64,000 bases of DNA from Alectoria sarmentosa (taxonomy: Eukaryota > Ascomycota > Lecanoromycetes > Lecanorales > Parmeliaceae), in contig WOGZ01000168.1 in NCBI GenBank assembly GCA_009733775.1, forward strand, positions 1 through 64,000. Reading direction: 5' to 3'. Each line of letters begins with the position of its first letter. Within the stretch, counting starts at the first letter, position 1. The notes below the pieces were generated by a model. That model did not search any database. It saw only the letters and a list, made by a program, of their open reading frames with translations, and was not told the origin of the DNA. The position numbers and the translations under genes are program-made. Positions 12,310-23,872 of this stretch are shown one piece after another.

Positions 12310-12834
12310 GGCTGCCAGCGTAAACAAGGATGTTAGGGTTAGGGTTTAGAGATGATCTGGCGTAATTAGTCAGCATGATGGAAATTGAGGGGAATTGCGG
12401 AGAAAAGTGAATCAAAGAAAGAGGAGAGGGGAAAGATTTTTTGCCATGAAATCGCGGTCAGGACTCGAAAAAAGGGAGAATGTACGGTTTGTCTTCTTGA
12501 TGCGCTTAGGATTTCCCTGCCATGTCTGCAGACTGATTGCTTCGCAGAGGCTGTGCTTTCAGTCACGATGGTTTTTCGGGTTACAGTTGGTGTTGTCGAT
12601 GATGAGAAGAACGGAAGAAGTTCTCAGTCCTGCGCAAGAAGATTACATTCCCGAGTAGCTTTCTCGCTAACGGCGATTAGATCTGTATCTCCGTATAATT
12701 GAATGACGTGACTCGCCCATTAATAATGCAACGCTCGAGTACAAACTGTTAGAACTCCCAACTTTCAATCTGCCTTGATGGTCAGCCCCTTTGAATAGAC
12801 AAAAACCCTTCAACCAGACCTAAGATACGATAAC
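12310..12834. promoter_or_regulatory. Divergent promoter region, SPT10-like / GST
   Basis: 525 bp between two divergent start codons; must contain both 5' leaders and promoters. It holds a telomere-like TTAGGG pair (12333-12348). No TATA or upstream elements can be assigned with confidence. Confidence 0.5.
12333..12348. promoter_or_regulatory. Telomere-like TTAGGG repeat (telobox)
   Basis: TTAGGGTTAGGGTTTA on the + strand, 24-39 bases before the SPT10-like ATG, so inside its leader or core promoter. Two TTAGGG units are too few for a telomere; Tbf1-type factors bind such sites in fungal promoters. Function here is inference. Confidence 0.5.
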
Positions 12835-13742
12835 ATGTCTACAAACGGTCATCATGTCTCCAATGGGACAGACACCAGCAATGGGACAGACACCAGCAAT
12901 GGCATCGCTCCCAAAAGTATAGCTCCCTACCTGGAATGGTATGTAATGAACTGACCCTCTTTCCCTTAGTAACTCTATATACGAACCACGGCTGTCCCTG
13001 GGCACACCGCGTTCACATCACCCTCCGCGTCCTCAAAATCCCGTACGAAGAAGTAATCATCCCTCTTGACCGTCCCCGCGAACCTTGGTACCTCAAGATA
13101 AACCCGCGAGGCCTCGTCCCAAGCATAAAAATCTCCAATGGCATCCTACAAGACGAGATCATCTCCGAATCTGCTATCGTTAGTACCTTCCTCGCGGATA
13201 TGTACCCCGACTCAAGCTTTTGGCCTGCGACTAGGGAAAGTCCGACGAGTGCTTTAACGAGGGCCAGGATAGCCTTTTTCGCGGATACATGGGTTGGGAA
13301 AGTCAACACGTATATGTATCAGGTTGTAAAGGCGGAAGAGGAGGAGAAGGAGAAGTTGGGCGCAGAATTGGTTGAGGCTGTGAAGAAAGAGATTGAGCCG
13401 ATGTTGAAGGATGCCGGACCTTTCTTTGGAGGAAGTGAAAGTATTACGTTCGCGGAGGTACGTGACTGATGATACTGTCGAAGCTCTCGAGCGTGGAAGT
13501 CGCAAACGGCTTAAATCGACGTACAGGCATTGACAGCACCATTCGTGATTCGATACCAGGCATTCGGCGAAACAGGCTTGATGCCAAAGAGCATGCTCAA
13601 GGGACTTGATGCGTTGCCAAATTACAGCAAATGGAGTAAGGCTATCCGTGAGCAGGAAAGCGTCACTTATATCTTTGACGGACCGGCTCTTGCGAAAGGC
13701 ATGGCGGAGAGGGTCGAAAAGATGAAGGCCAATGCGAAGTGA
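12835..13742 (+). CDS. Glutathione S-transferase (omega-like)
   Basis: Exons 12835-12916, 12970-13457 and 13527-13742; introns of 53 bp (GTATAG donor, CTGAC branch) and 69 bp (GTACGT donor); 261 aa. The first splice yields APKITLYTNHGCPWAHR, the expected thioredoxin-fold start with the CPWAH active-site motif (Cys as in omega-class GSTs). Residues about 30-110 give the GSH site (REPWYLKINPRGLVPSIK, DEIISESAIVSTFL), then an all-alpha C-terminal domain. The N-terminus has an 18-base direct repeat (12860-12895 area) encoding NGTDTS twice. Presumably cytosolic, acting in glutathione-dependent detoxification or reduction. C-rich at the 5' end and G-rich at the 3' end of the coding strand. Confidence 0.88.
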
Positions 13743-14612
13743 TTAAGTGCAGACGCACTTATGATAAGACAGCGATAGGTCTTCAATAGATTCTGGTATC
13801 ATCAGAAGTCAAATACACGAAGTTGCCATCGCAACTAGGTCCAGACGCAGTCTTTTAAGCTTTGGACCGAAGGAAGCCATATGAGCTTATCGTTACGCTT
13901 CTAGACTTGGCGTCGTCGTCGCCGCAGCTGGCAAGTATTTATGACAAGTGGCAACCTGAGACACCACGCCGTCTCATTCGGGCATCAATCCGGAACCATT
14001 GATAATTCATAATCAAACTGCCCCAGCAAGAGCGTCAGAAAGTCTAGAGCTATTTCTGGTAGCGCGTATTGTGTCGATGTTTGTAGGACTGGTACCGCTT
14101 CGATTGCCAATTTTGGCGCCTCGCATGGCAGCTCTTTGACGGAAAGCCTGGACAAATCAACCTATGAGCTTCCAGAATAAGGATGCTGACCGGAACTTCG
14201 AGATTCTCCAGCTACATGGAGAGTAATCTTTAGCCATTACACGACAGAAGACCCGGCTGAATGGAGGACGGTGGGCTATGTTGAACACATCTACGGAAGC
14301 CATATTGGGACTAGCGTCAGACTCGAATATTCTAAGTACAGGACGTAGGCTTCACAACCTTTGCAACCATTCACCCTTGCAGTACAAAGATTTGCCCTCT
14401 TTTCTACGTCTCCAATTCTGGCTGCATTATTCAACAGGTTAACCTGGATCCCAGACCGATGTTGTGGTTTGTGTCCTAAAGTTAAAAGCGGCATAACACA
14501 ATGAACTTGTGTTACGTGAGAACGTCGGGCTGATGTCTTTTGCCTTGTCAACTATCCTCCAAACCTCTCTGGTCGTTAAACATACCCTCAATAGTGAGAA
14601 ATTGAACCCGAG
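13743..14612. other. Intergenic, nothing recognised
   Basis: 870 bp without a supported ORF; presumably the GST 3' flank and the promoter of the zinc-finger/J-domain gene. Confidence 0.4.
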
Positions 14613-15632
14613 ATGGCTCCAACTGCATCAAGCGACTTCAACCCTAACGAGCCCCGTACATTCAACAATGACAAGATACCGATAGAGGTGAAAGAATGCC
14701 TCAAAAAGAGGCTCGAGGATTTGATTGGCTGTACCGAAAAAGGGGATCTCAACAGTACCAGAGGTGAAAAGGAATCTCAAGCTACCCCTGCTGCCAAAGA
14801 AAAGAGACTCGATGAAGACAACCTCTTCACTCAGTTCGAAGCCTTTCGCGCCTCGGACGATCACCGGCCTCGGAAGGAAGAGGAACCCAAGAAGGCTCCA
14901 AGCGTCCAAACGAACGGAGGATTTGCACAAGAGCAGCTCCTGTTCGAGTGTGGAACATGTCGCAAAAACTTCGAAAATGTTGCGAATCTCCACGAGCACA
15001 TCATCAAGCACAAGGAGCAGCCTCCGGTCCGGTGCAGGAAATGCCGCAAGACCTTCACGGACATTGCAGAGCTTAAACACCACTTCCGGACCTCACAGCA
15101 CCACTTTTGCTGCCGATATTGCAACCCCGTCGTCGATTTCAGCAATGCCGACAGTCTTCGGTACCACTACAAAGACCGCCATCACAAGCTATACTGCCAT
15201 TTCTGTGACCGGCACTTCCCAAACACCTTCCGGCACCTCAGCCACATGAAAGGAAGGCATCGGTCATGTTCTGTTTGTCGCAAAATGTTCCTCCTACCTG
15301 AGCTATACAACGATCACTGCCGGACCTGTTATTCGGCGAAATTCGGCGAGGCGTTCCCGGAAGTTCCAAATGGAGATGGCAGTGGGGAGAGGGTTCCCAA
15401 TCATTACGCAAAGTTGGGGATCAGTGCGCGTAGCTCTCAGGAGCAGGTCCTCAAGGCCGCAAAGGAGATGCGCGTCAAGATGCACCCGGATCGGCTCAAG
15501 CGTCAAGAAGGGCTTACGGAAGAACAGAAGCGGGCAATAGATGTGGAAGCCGCTATTGTGGGAGAGGCGGCGGATGTTCTCTCGGACCCTGTTCTTCGTC
15601 AAAAATACGACTGCAAGATTCGTGGATGCTAG
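14613..15632 (+). CDS. C2H2 zinc-finger / J-domain fusion protein
   Basis: Single exon, 339 aa; ATG in a good context (GAGATGG). Residues 1-105 are charged and probably disordered. Five Cys2-His2-like fingers follow at about 113-133, 141-164, 166-190, 195-215 and 219-240 (FECGTCRKNF, VRCRKCRKTF, CCRYCNP, LYCHFCDRHF, CSVCRKMF). The C-terminus (262-339) reads as a J domain: NHYAKLGISARSSQEQVLKAA, the catalytic HPD tripeptide at 291-293 (MHPDRL), and the helix IVGEAADVLSDPVLRQKYD. HPD is needed to stimulate Hsp70 ATPase, so the J domain looks functional. The order (fingers first, J last) is the reverse of the DNAJC21/Jjj1 family. A nucleic-acid-guided Hsp70 co-chaperone is a reasonable inference; the exact role is unknown. 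Confidence 0.85.
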   Translation: MAPTASSDFNPNEPRTFNNDKIPIEVKECLKKRLEDLIGCTEKGDLNSTRGEKESQATPAAKEKRLDEDNLFTQFEAFRASDDHRPRKEEEPKKAPSVQTNGGFAQEQLLFECGTCRKNFENVANLHEHIIKHKEQPPVRCRKCRKTFTDIAELKHHFRTSQHHFCCRYCNPVVDFSNADSLRYHYKDRHHKLYCHFCDRHFPNTFRHLSHMKGRHRSCSVCRKMFLLPELYNDHCRTCYSAKFGEAFPEVPNGDGSGERVPNHYAKLGISARSSQEQVLKAAKEMRVKMHPDRLKRQEGLTEEQKRAIDVEAAIVGEAADVLSDPVLRQKYDCKIRGC

Positions 15633-16905
15633 ATGGCGGATGGATGGAACGAATGGCAGCTAGAATTTGGACACGGCAAGGGTATAGATAAGGAGTCTCA
15701 CTGAAAAGAGAATTAAAAAAGCCTGAGTCTCGTGGTGCAATCGACGTACAAGTTGGGACAGGAACTTGCAGTCTGCGGGATTGGGTTTTGATACCGCTTC
15801 GAATGACCCCCTCTATTTTGAATACCTCCCCCACTGCCCTGGCAACGATTCAAATGCTGTGCTACAGCAGTATGAAGGATAGTGTGGAAATTCAGCTGGC
15901 ATTCTGACCTGTTCGATGTCCCGCCAGACCACACTCGGTTGTTCTGAGTGGAGTCATGCCCTGTTGGATTTAGCCTTGCTGACGTTCTCATCTCAGCTCT
16001 CGGTCATTTTCCTTCTTCATCACTACATTAAAGACAAACGCAGTAAGAGCCAAGCAGCTTCAGGGTCCTGATGGGTGCGATGTTAGGAAAGATTGGCCCA
16101 CGGACCCGGGATAGAGGGAGCCCAGCAAAGCAATCAAAGTCAGTTGGGACAGCGCTAGAAGGTCACACCTTTTCTACGGCATTTCTACTCGAGTTCCTGG
16201 ATAGGCAGCATCGGGGAATATCATGGATGAGCGCTGAAGTCTAAAATGACGATCTGGGGAAAAGCTGGGGTAATACGTAATGCCCCAGGGAAAAATAAAT
16301 GGGCGGCTCATGGCGCCAGGGGCGTCAAAGTTTGGCCCTACGGATTCTAGTGCGTGGCTAAAGTGTTTTCTCATGACCCTCTCAACGGTGTTGCCATCAT
16401 CTTCGCTCGGGCAATTGAGGCGGCAGGTCCAACTACTCCATGACCTCGGTTCGAATTGCTGGAGATCTGCGCCTTTGTAACAATCTCCTTGGAACCTTGA
16501 CTTTCTTTTGCGCGCCAATGATGTTCTCTATCATCAATGGGATTCAAGGAATCCTCCTTGAATCTCTTCAAGTCATAGTCTAGTATATACTTACGACACT
16601 GCTGTTTACCTTGGCTGCTCATTTTATTCTCCGAAAGCTAGCTTTTACTCCTCATGCCCGTGCGTTTGCCATGTGGTGATATGCAGTGTCATAGCGTTTG
16701 TCGACTTCTTCACATATAGTACAATGACATGTCCTCGTCAAGTGCCTCCTCCAGCTCTTCTCTCGCGTTCCTCAATCCTTTTCCGCCCAATGCGTACGCT
16801 TGAGTCCCAAGCTACAGACCTTCCAATACTACTTTCCATGCTCCTCAATTTCCGTCTCTTACCCTTCGAAACGAAACTCCACATCGAGCTTGCCAGCGAG
16901 ACAAG
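15633..16905. other. Intergenic, nothing recognised
   Basis: About 1.27 kb with only short uninformative frames on both strands. The 3' part should include the promoter of the rhodopsin-domain gene. Confidence 0.4.
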
Positions 16906-18352
16906 ATGCCGGCTCCATTATTCGGCTCGCCTGCTTACGACAATGAGTCCAATGCGTGGAAACTCATGACTACAGATCTCGTCACCGTCATCCTCGCTTT
17001 TCTCCTCGTCCTTGGTCGCCTGTACACGAGATGCTTCATTACGAAATACCCCGGATGGGAAGACTGTACGAATGCACTCCTTCACTTCTTACGGACTTGG
17101 AGGGCTGATGATGTGTGACACAGGCTGCTCCGTTCTGGCATTGCTGATTGCCATCGCCCGCGTAGTAGGGGACTTTCTCGGTATGTAACCAATTGCTCAT
17201 TGGCATCTGACGGGGCTCCTCCATCGCTGACTCGCGATAGGCATATATCGATACGATATGGGGAGACATATCAACACAGTTCCCGAGTCCTCTTTGAATC
17301 CTTTGGTCATCGTTCGTACTCCGCACCCAGCCAAGCCACTCCTCCTGACCGGCATCCGCAGCTTGTAGCCGTCGACGGCTTACTCTACGTCGTTTCCATC
17401 ACCATTGCCAAATTCGCCATCCTAGTCTTCCTCTACCGCATCTTCAAAGTCAGCTCCAAATTCCGCTACACGTCTTGGGCCGTCGGCGCCATCATGGCCG
17501 TCTGGGCACTCATCACCGTCCTTTTGGTCTGCTTCTCTTGCAAACCGCTCGCCGCGTCGTTCAACTACAAATTGCGCTTTACGCCTACCACGGCCTGCAA
17601 ACCCGAGTCGTATGATGTGGAAAACATTTTTGGGTTTTGCAACATCTTGGTCGACTTCATGCTCTTGCTCATGCCCATGCCGTTGCTTTGGACGCTGCAT
17701 ATGACGCGGTCGAAGAAGATTGGCGTCTCGGTCATCTTCGCCAACGGCGCTGTGTGAGTGAACCCAGGCCTGATGGAATCCCCACTCGGTCGAGCTGATC
17801 AAGGGCAGGATTGCGGCCATCGCCATCGTGAGGCAGTACATACTCTACACATCGCCCGACGCCGCGGACCCGAGCTGGGATATCGTCCAGATCAAAATCT
17901 GGATGTAAGCCCTCCTTTCCCCTCCAATCTTCTCCGCTCACATCGCTTCTCAACTAAACCATTCCGCATTCAGGACCATAGAAGTCAACCTCGCCATCAT
18001 CTGCGGCTGCCTCCCCGTCCTGCAGCCCCTTTTCCGCAAACTCCCCCTCCTCCTCCCCTTCCTCCCCTCCCACCTCCGCTCCAGACTCACCGGCGGCCAC
18101 AGCGCCATGGAGCAGTCCTCTTGGCCCAAGAAGCTCAGTGGGCCTCGGCACGCGGGCGGGCTGGATTTGGAGAATGGACGGAAGGCGCCGTGGAGGGAAC
18201 CGGATGAGATGTCCGTGTCTGGATCGAGTGTGCAGTCGATATCTCATCAGCAGCGACAGCAGTATCCGATGGTTCAATCTGCGTTGGAGCCTGTCGTGGT
18301 GAGAAATGATGGTTCGGAATACGAGGCGAGTTTGCGGGGGGTGGCGCTGTGA
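16906..18352 (+). CDS. Rhodopsin-domain (PTH11-like) seven-TM protein
   Basis: Six exons: 16906-17065, 17124-17180, 17241-17311, 17362-17753, 17809-17904 and 17974-18352; 384 aa; introns of 50-69 bp with CTGAY/CTAAA branch points, the first with an unusual GTACGA donor. Membrane segments include DLVTVILAFLLVLGRLYTR, CSVLALLIAIARVVGDFL, LLYVVSITIAKFAILVFLYRIF, AVGAIMAVWALITVLLVCFSC and FCNILVDFMLLLMPMPLLW; RYDMGRHI and FSCKPLAASF are family landmarks. The last ~110 residues form a polar cytoplasmic tail. This fungal-specific family is widespread and PTH11-related members are proposed receptors; no ligand can be inferred. The fourth exon junction (17312 GTTCGT) is the weakest splice call. Confidence 0.82.
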
Positions 18353-18738
18353 GGTGCGGCTGGTGCGGCTGGGTCAACATAGCTAAGGGATACATATATA
18401 CAGTGCGTGAATAATGAGTGGCAAGGGCGTCGTCTATCGCAGATTTATACGAGTGTGTGCACATGGAAGGAAAAATCCCGTACCAAAAACGCCGCGGCTC
18501 AAGAACAAGCACACAAAAACCAGCCAACCGGCATCGAAAAAGAAACCTAGCATACATAAGGTATCCACCAGCTTCCGAAAAAAAGTTGAAAAGAAAAGAA
18601 AAGAAAAGGAAAAAATTCTCGTCCCCGCCTACTTACGCTCTCTCACAAACAAACAAACAAACAAACATACCTTCATCCATCCCTTTCCTTCTTAACCTTA
18701 TGAGAAACGCGCAATCCCAATCCGCAAAAACAACCTTT

Positions 18739-18901
18739 TTCATCTCGTCTCATTCTCGTCTCGTCTCATTCTCGTCTCGTCTCATCTCATCTCATCTCAT
18801 CTCGTCTCATTCTCGTCTCGTCTCATCTCATTTCATCTCATTTCATCTCATCTCATCTCATCTCATCTCATCTCATCTCATATCATCTCATCTCGTCTCG
18901 A
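18739..18901. repeat. Pentanucleotide microsatellite (TCTCA/TCTCG)n
   Basis: About 33 units of 5 bases, switching between CATCT and CGTCT forms. Confidence 0.95.
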
Positions 18902-19185
18902 CTGATGTGCAAGGGTATAAATCTAAAAAGTACATGTATATATATAGTAAGTACACAGTTCGTTTTCTGATCTCACAGTCGACCGTAATAGATAAGATAG
19001 ATAGATAGATGAATGAAAAGAAAACGATTCCATCGAGGTCCCAAACGAAGAAAGACTTGTTCGAAAATGAAAGTGTGTGTTCAAAAAGCTTACTTACCGT
19101 CTTCTGCAAATCTCTTTTAGCTAAGTAACGTTCTTTTTCGAGCAAGCAAGCAAGCAAACATGCGTGCGTGCCGCCTCTTGCAAAG

Positions 19186-19390
19186 AAAGAAAAAAAATAA
19201 AAGAAAAGAAGAAAAGAAAGGAAAGAAGGAAAAGAAAAGAAAAGAAGAGAAAAGAGAAAAAAAAAAGAGAAAAAAAAAGAAAAGAAAAAGAGAAAAGAAA
19301 AGAAAAGAAGAAAAAAAAAGAAAAGAAAAGAAAAGAAAAGAAAAGAAAAGAAAAGAAAAAAAAAGAAAAGAAAACCAAAAAAAAAAAGTA
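19186..19390. repeat. Pentanucleotide purine tract (AAAAG)n
   Basis: About 200 bases of nearly pure A/G, with a clean (AAAAG)n core at 19320-19360. Confidence 0.95.
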
Positions 19391-19565
19391 TGAAGCCCAA
19401 AAGCGTTAATAACGCTCGGCCTAACTACCTACCTACCTACGTCGCCGCGGTGCGAATCAGCCGCCGTGGACGACGCGGAGAGAGAGTTACAGTAAATGAG
19501 TTGCGATGGCGCCGAAAAAAAAAAGAAGAGTACAAGAAATGGTGTGGCGTGCCCGATTGCTCTCA

Positions 19566-19609
19566 TTGTTTCGTTTCGTTTCGTTTCGTTTCGTTTCGTT
19601 TCGTTTCGA
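19566..19609. repeat. Pentanucleotide microsatellite (TTTCG)n
   Basis: Eight to nine perfect TTTCG units; CpG-containing and free of RIP-type change. Confidence 0.95.
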
Positions 19610-19824
19610 ACCGCATGCTTTTGAATTTCTAAACCGAGAGATCGATGGGGCGCTCGCTGCAAACTGGGCTCGTAGTAAAGCAAAAAGAGCTCCCTTTCTC
19701 TCTCTCCTTCCTCCTCTCTGGGGCACATCTAAGTTAAATATATAAGATAAGTAAGTAAGTGGCCGACTTGATGAGTTAGCTGAGAGGAGAGAGGCGAGAG
19801 GCTGGGAACCTCAAATCTGGACAG

Positions 19825-19834
19825 CAGAGAGAGA

Positions 19835-19879
<45 letters not shown>
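19825..19879. repeat. Dinucleotide microsatellite (GA)n
   Basis: About 27 GA units with one GG interruption. Confidence 0.95.
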
Positions 19880-19881
<2 letters not shown>

Positions 19882-20354
19882 CGGCCTCATCGCCCAGACA
19901 CTACAGATTTGCTAACCAATAGCGCACCAGTCACTCGCTCGCTCGCTTACAATCGCAGCGCCGTCGACTTTTCGAAAAACGAATGGGACCTAACAAACAC
20001 GTTTCCATTTCCATTTCGTCAGGGACCAGCGAGCAGGCGTGGATGATGCATTGGGGGGGGCAGGGGGGGGGGGGAGTTTGACTGAATGAATGAATGAATG
20101 AATGAATGAATGCGGAGGAAGGAAGGAAGTTAAGTAAATCAGACAGGGGCACGACAGCTTCTAAAGGAAGATCGAGCGGGAGGTGTTGAGTGAGTGAGTG
20201 AGTGAGTGAGTGGCCTAAGAGAAAAAAGACAAGACTGATCGCAGCCAGCTAACCGTGAATCGCAAGAGGAGGGGAGGCGTGTGTGTGTGTGGGTGTTATT
20301 TTCAAAGAATATGTATGTAAGGAAAAAGACAAGTAAGTAAAGTATTGATTGTGC

Positions 20355-20416
<62 letters not shown>
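20355..20416. repeat. Tetranucleotide microsatellite (CTGT)n
   Basis: About 15 units, one with a TTTG variant near 20402. Confidence 0.95.
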
Positions 20417-21364
20417 AGACACAGACATACCATATATATCGAGAAAGAATCTACAGATGACAAGGTGACAAGGTGAGGGGTTATAGATAGAACAATCAAA
20501 TCAAATCAAATCAAATCATCAAGGTACTTATTTACTTACTTATGTTGTTGTAGATGATAGCCAGGAACCTTTTTGCCTTGTCCTGCTTTCTATTCATGTA
20601 GGGTAGGGTAGGGGAAGGGGAACCCCAATGGGATGGGATTTGCAAAAAACGGGAGGAGGATTGGGAGAAAGTCTGGCCGTCTGAGGTGCAGGTGGAGGTT
20701 TTGGTTTAGAGATGATATGCTTGAGTATGGAAATTTAACATTTCTCATTCGCTGCTGTCTACGCCCGATGGATGGGTCTCGTATTGAATCTATTCTAATT
20801 CTAATCCTCCAGATCCATGTCCGCCAACTTACCTGGCCCATGGAAAATACACACCCGCACCAAAAGCGAAAGAACCGATCGAAAAAGCCAAGTCCCCCAC
20901 AGCGACAGGAAAATCGCAGTGATAATTCCATCTCGAGCACAAGGAAGCACAAATCACAAAATAACCAGGTTTCAGGCCATGTTTTTCTCATCATCATTGA
21001 AGAAGAAGAAGAAGAAGAAAAAGAAGAAAAGCAAGGTAGATCGCAAAGAACTCCAACGCTCTTCAAAACCATTTGCTCTCTTCACGCCACCACGCCGACG
21101 TCTTCTTTCGTTCTTGGACAGCGGCTCTGGAACTTGACAGCTCGAGGGCGTCTTGGGCGTGGGCTATGCGAGGGGACTGGGAGGGAGGGAGGGAGGGAGA
21201 GTGGGAAGCGGTAGGGAAATTCCTAGGATATCGACGACGGAATGAGTAATGACGAATGAGGAGCCTTCTCTCGCTGTCAAAACGTCCAGGCTTGAAGCTG
21301 GAAGAGACGGCCATGGCTCGGAATATTTACCAGAAATGGACGGATCTCCTTTCCCACCAACCCG

Positions 21365-22013
21365 TCAAGCCTCCAAGGCAAAAGTAACACTATCAACAAT
21401 CAGAGCCCGCAGCGTCGGGTCGCCTTGGACGTCCGTCACGCTCTGCACCCCCTGATACCCCGACCCCAAGACCGCCTCGATCATCGGCACGGGCCCCACC
21501 GACACCGCCGTCGGAGAAAACGTGAAGCTCGAACCCACCACCTCCCCTTCCCCCCCCCCGAACCCCGCCACACCGATCGCGCACTGCTTCGCGACGCCCG
21601 CGACCGCCTTGTCCGTGTGCACCGCGCAGCCGAATCAGAAGCTGTAGAGGGTGAAGGATTCGGATTGGGAGCCCGGGTAGGTGATGGTGATGGCGGGGGT
21701 GACGTTGGCGGATTGCTGCTGGGAGGTGGTGAGGATGGCGATGGGCGGGGTGTGGGGCTCGATGCCGCCGACGAGGAGGGTGGCGGCGCTGCTGAAGGAG
21801 AAGGCGGAGTAGAGGAGGCCTTCGTAGACGCCGATGCCGGTAGGGCTTTCGAGGGGGGAGGCCGTCAGGTTGTCGAACTGGAGGGGTGGGGTGGGGTCCC
21901 GGGGGGGGGAATGCGTGGGTGGGTGGGGGACTGACGTTGTTAGTAGTGATGGCTGTGGAGGCAAAGGTTGCGATTGCTGGCAGTGATAGCACGGGGAATT
22001 TCGATGTCTTCAT
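21365..22013 (-). pseudogene. Secreted-type protein gene with an in-frame TGA
   Basis: Exon 1 22013-21936 encodes a signal-peptide-like start (MKTSKFPVLSLPAIATFAS); a 58-bp intron (GTCAGT...CCAG, 21935-21878) leads to exon 2 (21877-21365). Exon 2 reads FDNLTASPLESPTGIGVYEGLLYSAFSFSS and GGIEPHTPPIAILTTSQQQ, then TLYSF, a TGA at 21637-21635, and in the same frame FGCAVHTDKAVAGVAK through VTFALEA to a TGA at 21367. The pattern (DLTASPL, YEGL, SFxFGC, a C-terminal DSVTF strand) matches a family of small secreted beta-rich fungal proteins that I recognise only in outline. The stop falls where that family usually has an aromatic residue. About 196 codons counting the stop. Either a recent nonsense mutation, a sequence error or readthrough. 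The coding strand is C-rich first, then G-rich. Confidence 0.65.
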
Positions 22014-23839
22014 CGCGGAGTCCTTGAGATTCGTGATCTGCCGTCTACAACGATAGATGAAACGCAAAAGGAACAGCGGCGAAAAGCAGCAATGAAGAAA
22101 CACAACGCAATATTATAAGTAAACCCACCCAACTCGGCAAAGACGGCACCTGAAGCTTTGTTGCACTTTCCGGTCTTCCACTCACCCGACCGCTATCACC
22201 CAAACCCGTGCTCGACGACGACGCAACCACCCAGAGTCGCCTTCCAGTAATATAACAAATAGAAGTAGTAGCAGGAAAACCCAACCATTGGTCCCAAAGA
22301 ACCTCTACCACACCGTCCTCGGACACCGAAAGACGGGTCCGGAAGCGCAGTCACGATCACACAATGGCAGTGGATGAGAGAAAACTCGTTACCGGTAGCT
22401 ATATTTTATTTGAAAGGAAATGCTAGCCCGGATGTTGCATAAAGTGTGCAGGTGGGGCATTTCCGAGTTGACGCGGGATGGTAGAAAAGCGACCGGCGGG
22501 TATATTTGCTGCATGTAAAGTAGTAGGTTAGTAGTCTGTGCTTGGCGCTGTTGGCCGCAGGCTTCAGTAGATTGTGACAGCGTGAATATGAGAACGACGA
22601 TCATCTGCTTTCTTCACGGAAAGGATGGGGATTTGAATGAAAAGAACGCCTTTACTCTAGATACGCTCGAGACGAACAAACAAACAAGGGGGAAAACCCC
22701 CAAACAACTCGTGGAGCCGCAGACGATGCGACTGAAAACAAAAGGAATCTGTCAGAACAAGGTTCCCAGCCTCCCCTCCCGCGCCACCTGGTGGTGAAAC
22801 GACCATGTGATCTGGATGGGGTAGAAAGCCTGAAACTACAGGAGTTCCGAGAGGGAAAAATTCAAGCAACCGACGCGTCACGTACATGCTCCAATCTGAC
22901 GTCTTGACAGCATCCCCCAATTGCCGTCTCACCTTCCAACACGGATTGCCCGATTTCAACCAGCCAGCCAGCCCCAACGGAACGATCAAAACACCCCCTC
23001 CAAAAAACAGCAAAAGACAGCAAACAGCAGCAAGCAAGCAAGCAGTACCATCCAAAAAGCAAACCACAGAAACCACAACAACAACAACCCCAGCGATCCC
23101 TCCCAGCGCCCAAGAACCGAGAACTGCAAATACCCACTGCAGAGACAACAAGACCGCAGCAATCAACATCACAACATCTCCCGCAGCTCCCCTCCCCCCT
23201 CTACCATACATACATACCAATTGCACTTTTCTCCCAACAATCGTAAAAAACGACAAAAATCCACAAAGAAGCCCCCACTCCCTAAACCAGCAATTCCAAT
23301 AGAAACAAAAAACGTATGAATCAGGATAAAGCACCGCAGACTCCACGAACCAACAGCAGCATCGATCCAAATCGCCGCAGAGGTACCTTTACCAAGAGAG
23401 CACGTAGTAGTAGTAGTAGTAGTGATAGAAATCCCTACGCGCGAGCGACCTCTTATCTCTTCACTCTTCACTCTTCATTCCCCCCCCCCGCAAGTCCAAC
23501 CCAGACACATACACACACACACAACCCCATCCATCGCCTCCGCCTCCGCCTTCGACTCCCAAATCCCCACCATCTGACACAGCATCAAACGGTCTTCCCC
23601 AAACCCCATCGCGGGAGGAGGAGGAGAAGGAGGAGGAGGAGGAGGGACGCCAACAGCATACACCAAAACGAATGATTCATAGCAGAATCCATTCGAAGTG
23701 GGCCCGCCGCACAAGCTCGCGACCAACCGGCCTTTCGTAACGTGCCTGCTGTAGGTGAAACAAGTCGAGCCAATCACTGAACCCTACACCAGCAGTCAGA
23801 CATCACAACCGGCTACAGCTCTCCGGGCTGCGCTGCTGG

Positions 23840-23841
23840 AG

Positions 23842-23872
<31 letters not shown>

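Larger units (their letters stand above)
18353..21364. other. Microsatellite-rich desert
   Basis: 3 kb without a supported gene. Besides the repeats listed separately it contains ACCT/CTAC units at 19431-19440, GAAT units at 20083-20112, GTGA units at 20186-20213, AATCA units at about 20492-20517, GAA units at about 21000-21020 and GGGA units at about 21180-21200. Long open frames here (for example 18888-19400 on the minus strand) are translations of these repeats and are not genes. Confidence 0.75.

Noticed and set aside
12333..12348. Chromosome end or internal telomere
   Set aside because: Only two TTAGGG units, inside a gene-bearing region.
12385..12702. ORFs in the SPT10-GST promoter
   Set aside because: Two overlapping plus-strand frames without domains or splice continuity to the GST.
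16430..16490. Possible tRNA B-box (GGTTCGAATTGC)
   Set aside because: No matching A-box or cloverleaf could be drawn around it.
18888..19400. 170-codon Phe/Ser-rich minus-strand ORF
   Set aside because: Produced by the AAAAG tract; no coding signal outside the repeat.
21425..21934. 169-codon plus-strand ORF opposite the secreted-type gene
   Set aside because: The minus strand has signal peptide, intron and family pattern; this is an antisense shadow.
22657..23370. 237-codon minus-strand ORF with several hydrophobic stretches
   Set aside because: The strand is G/T-rich, which by itself yields Val/Leu/Gly/Cys/Phe; the plus strand is also open in other frames. No known motif. An RNA read across it would reopen the case.
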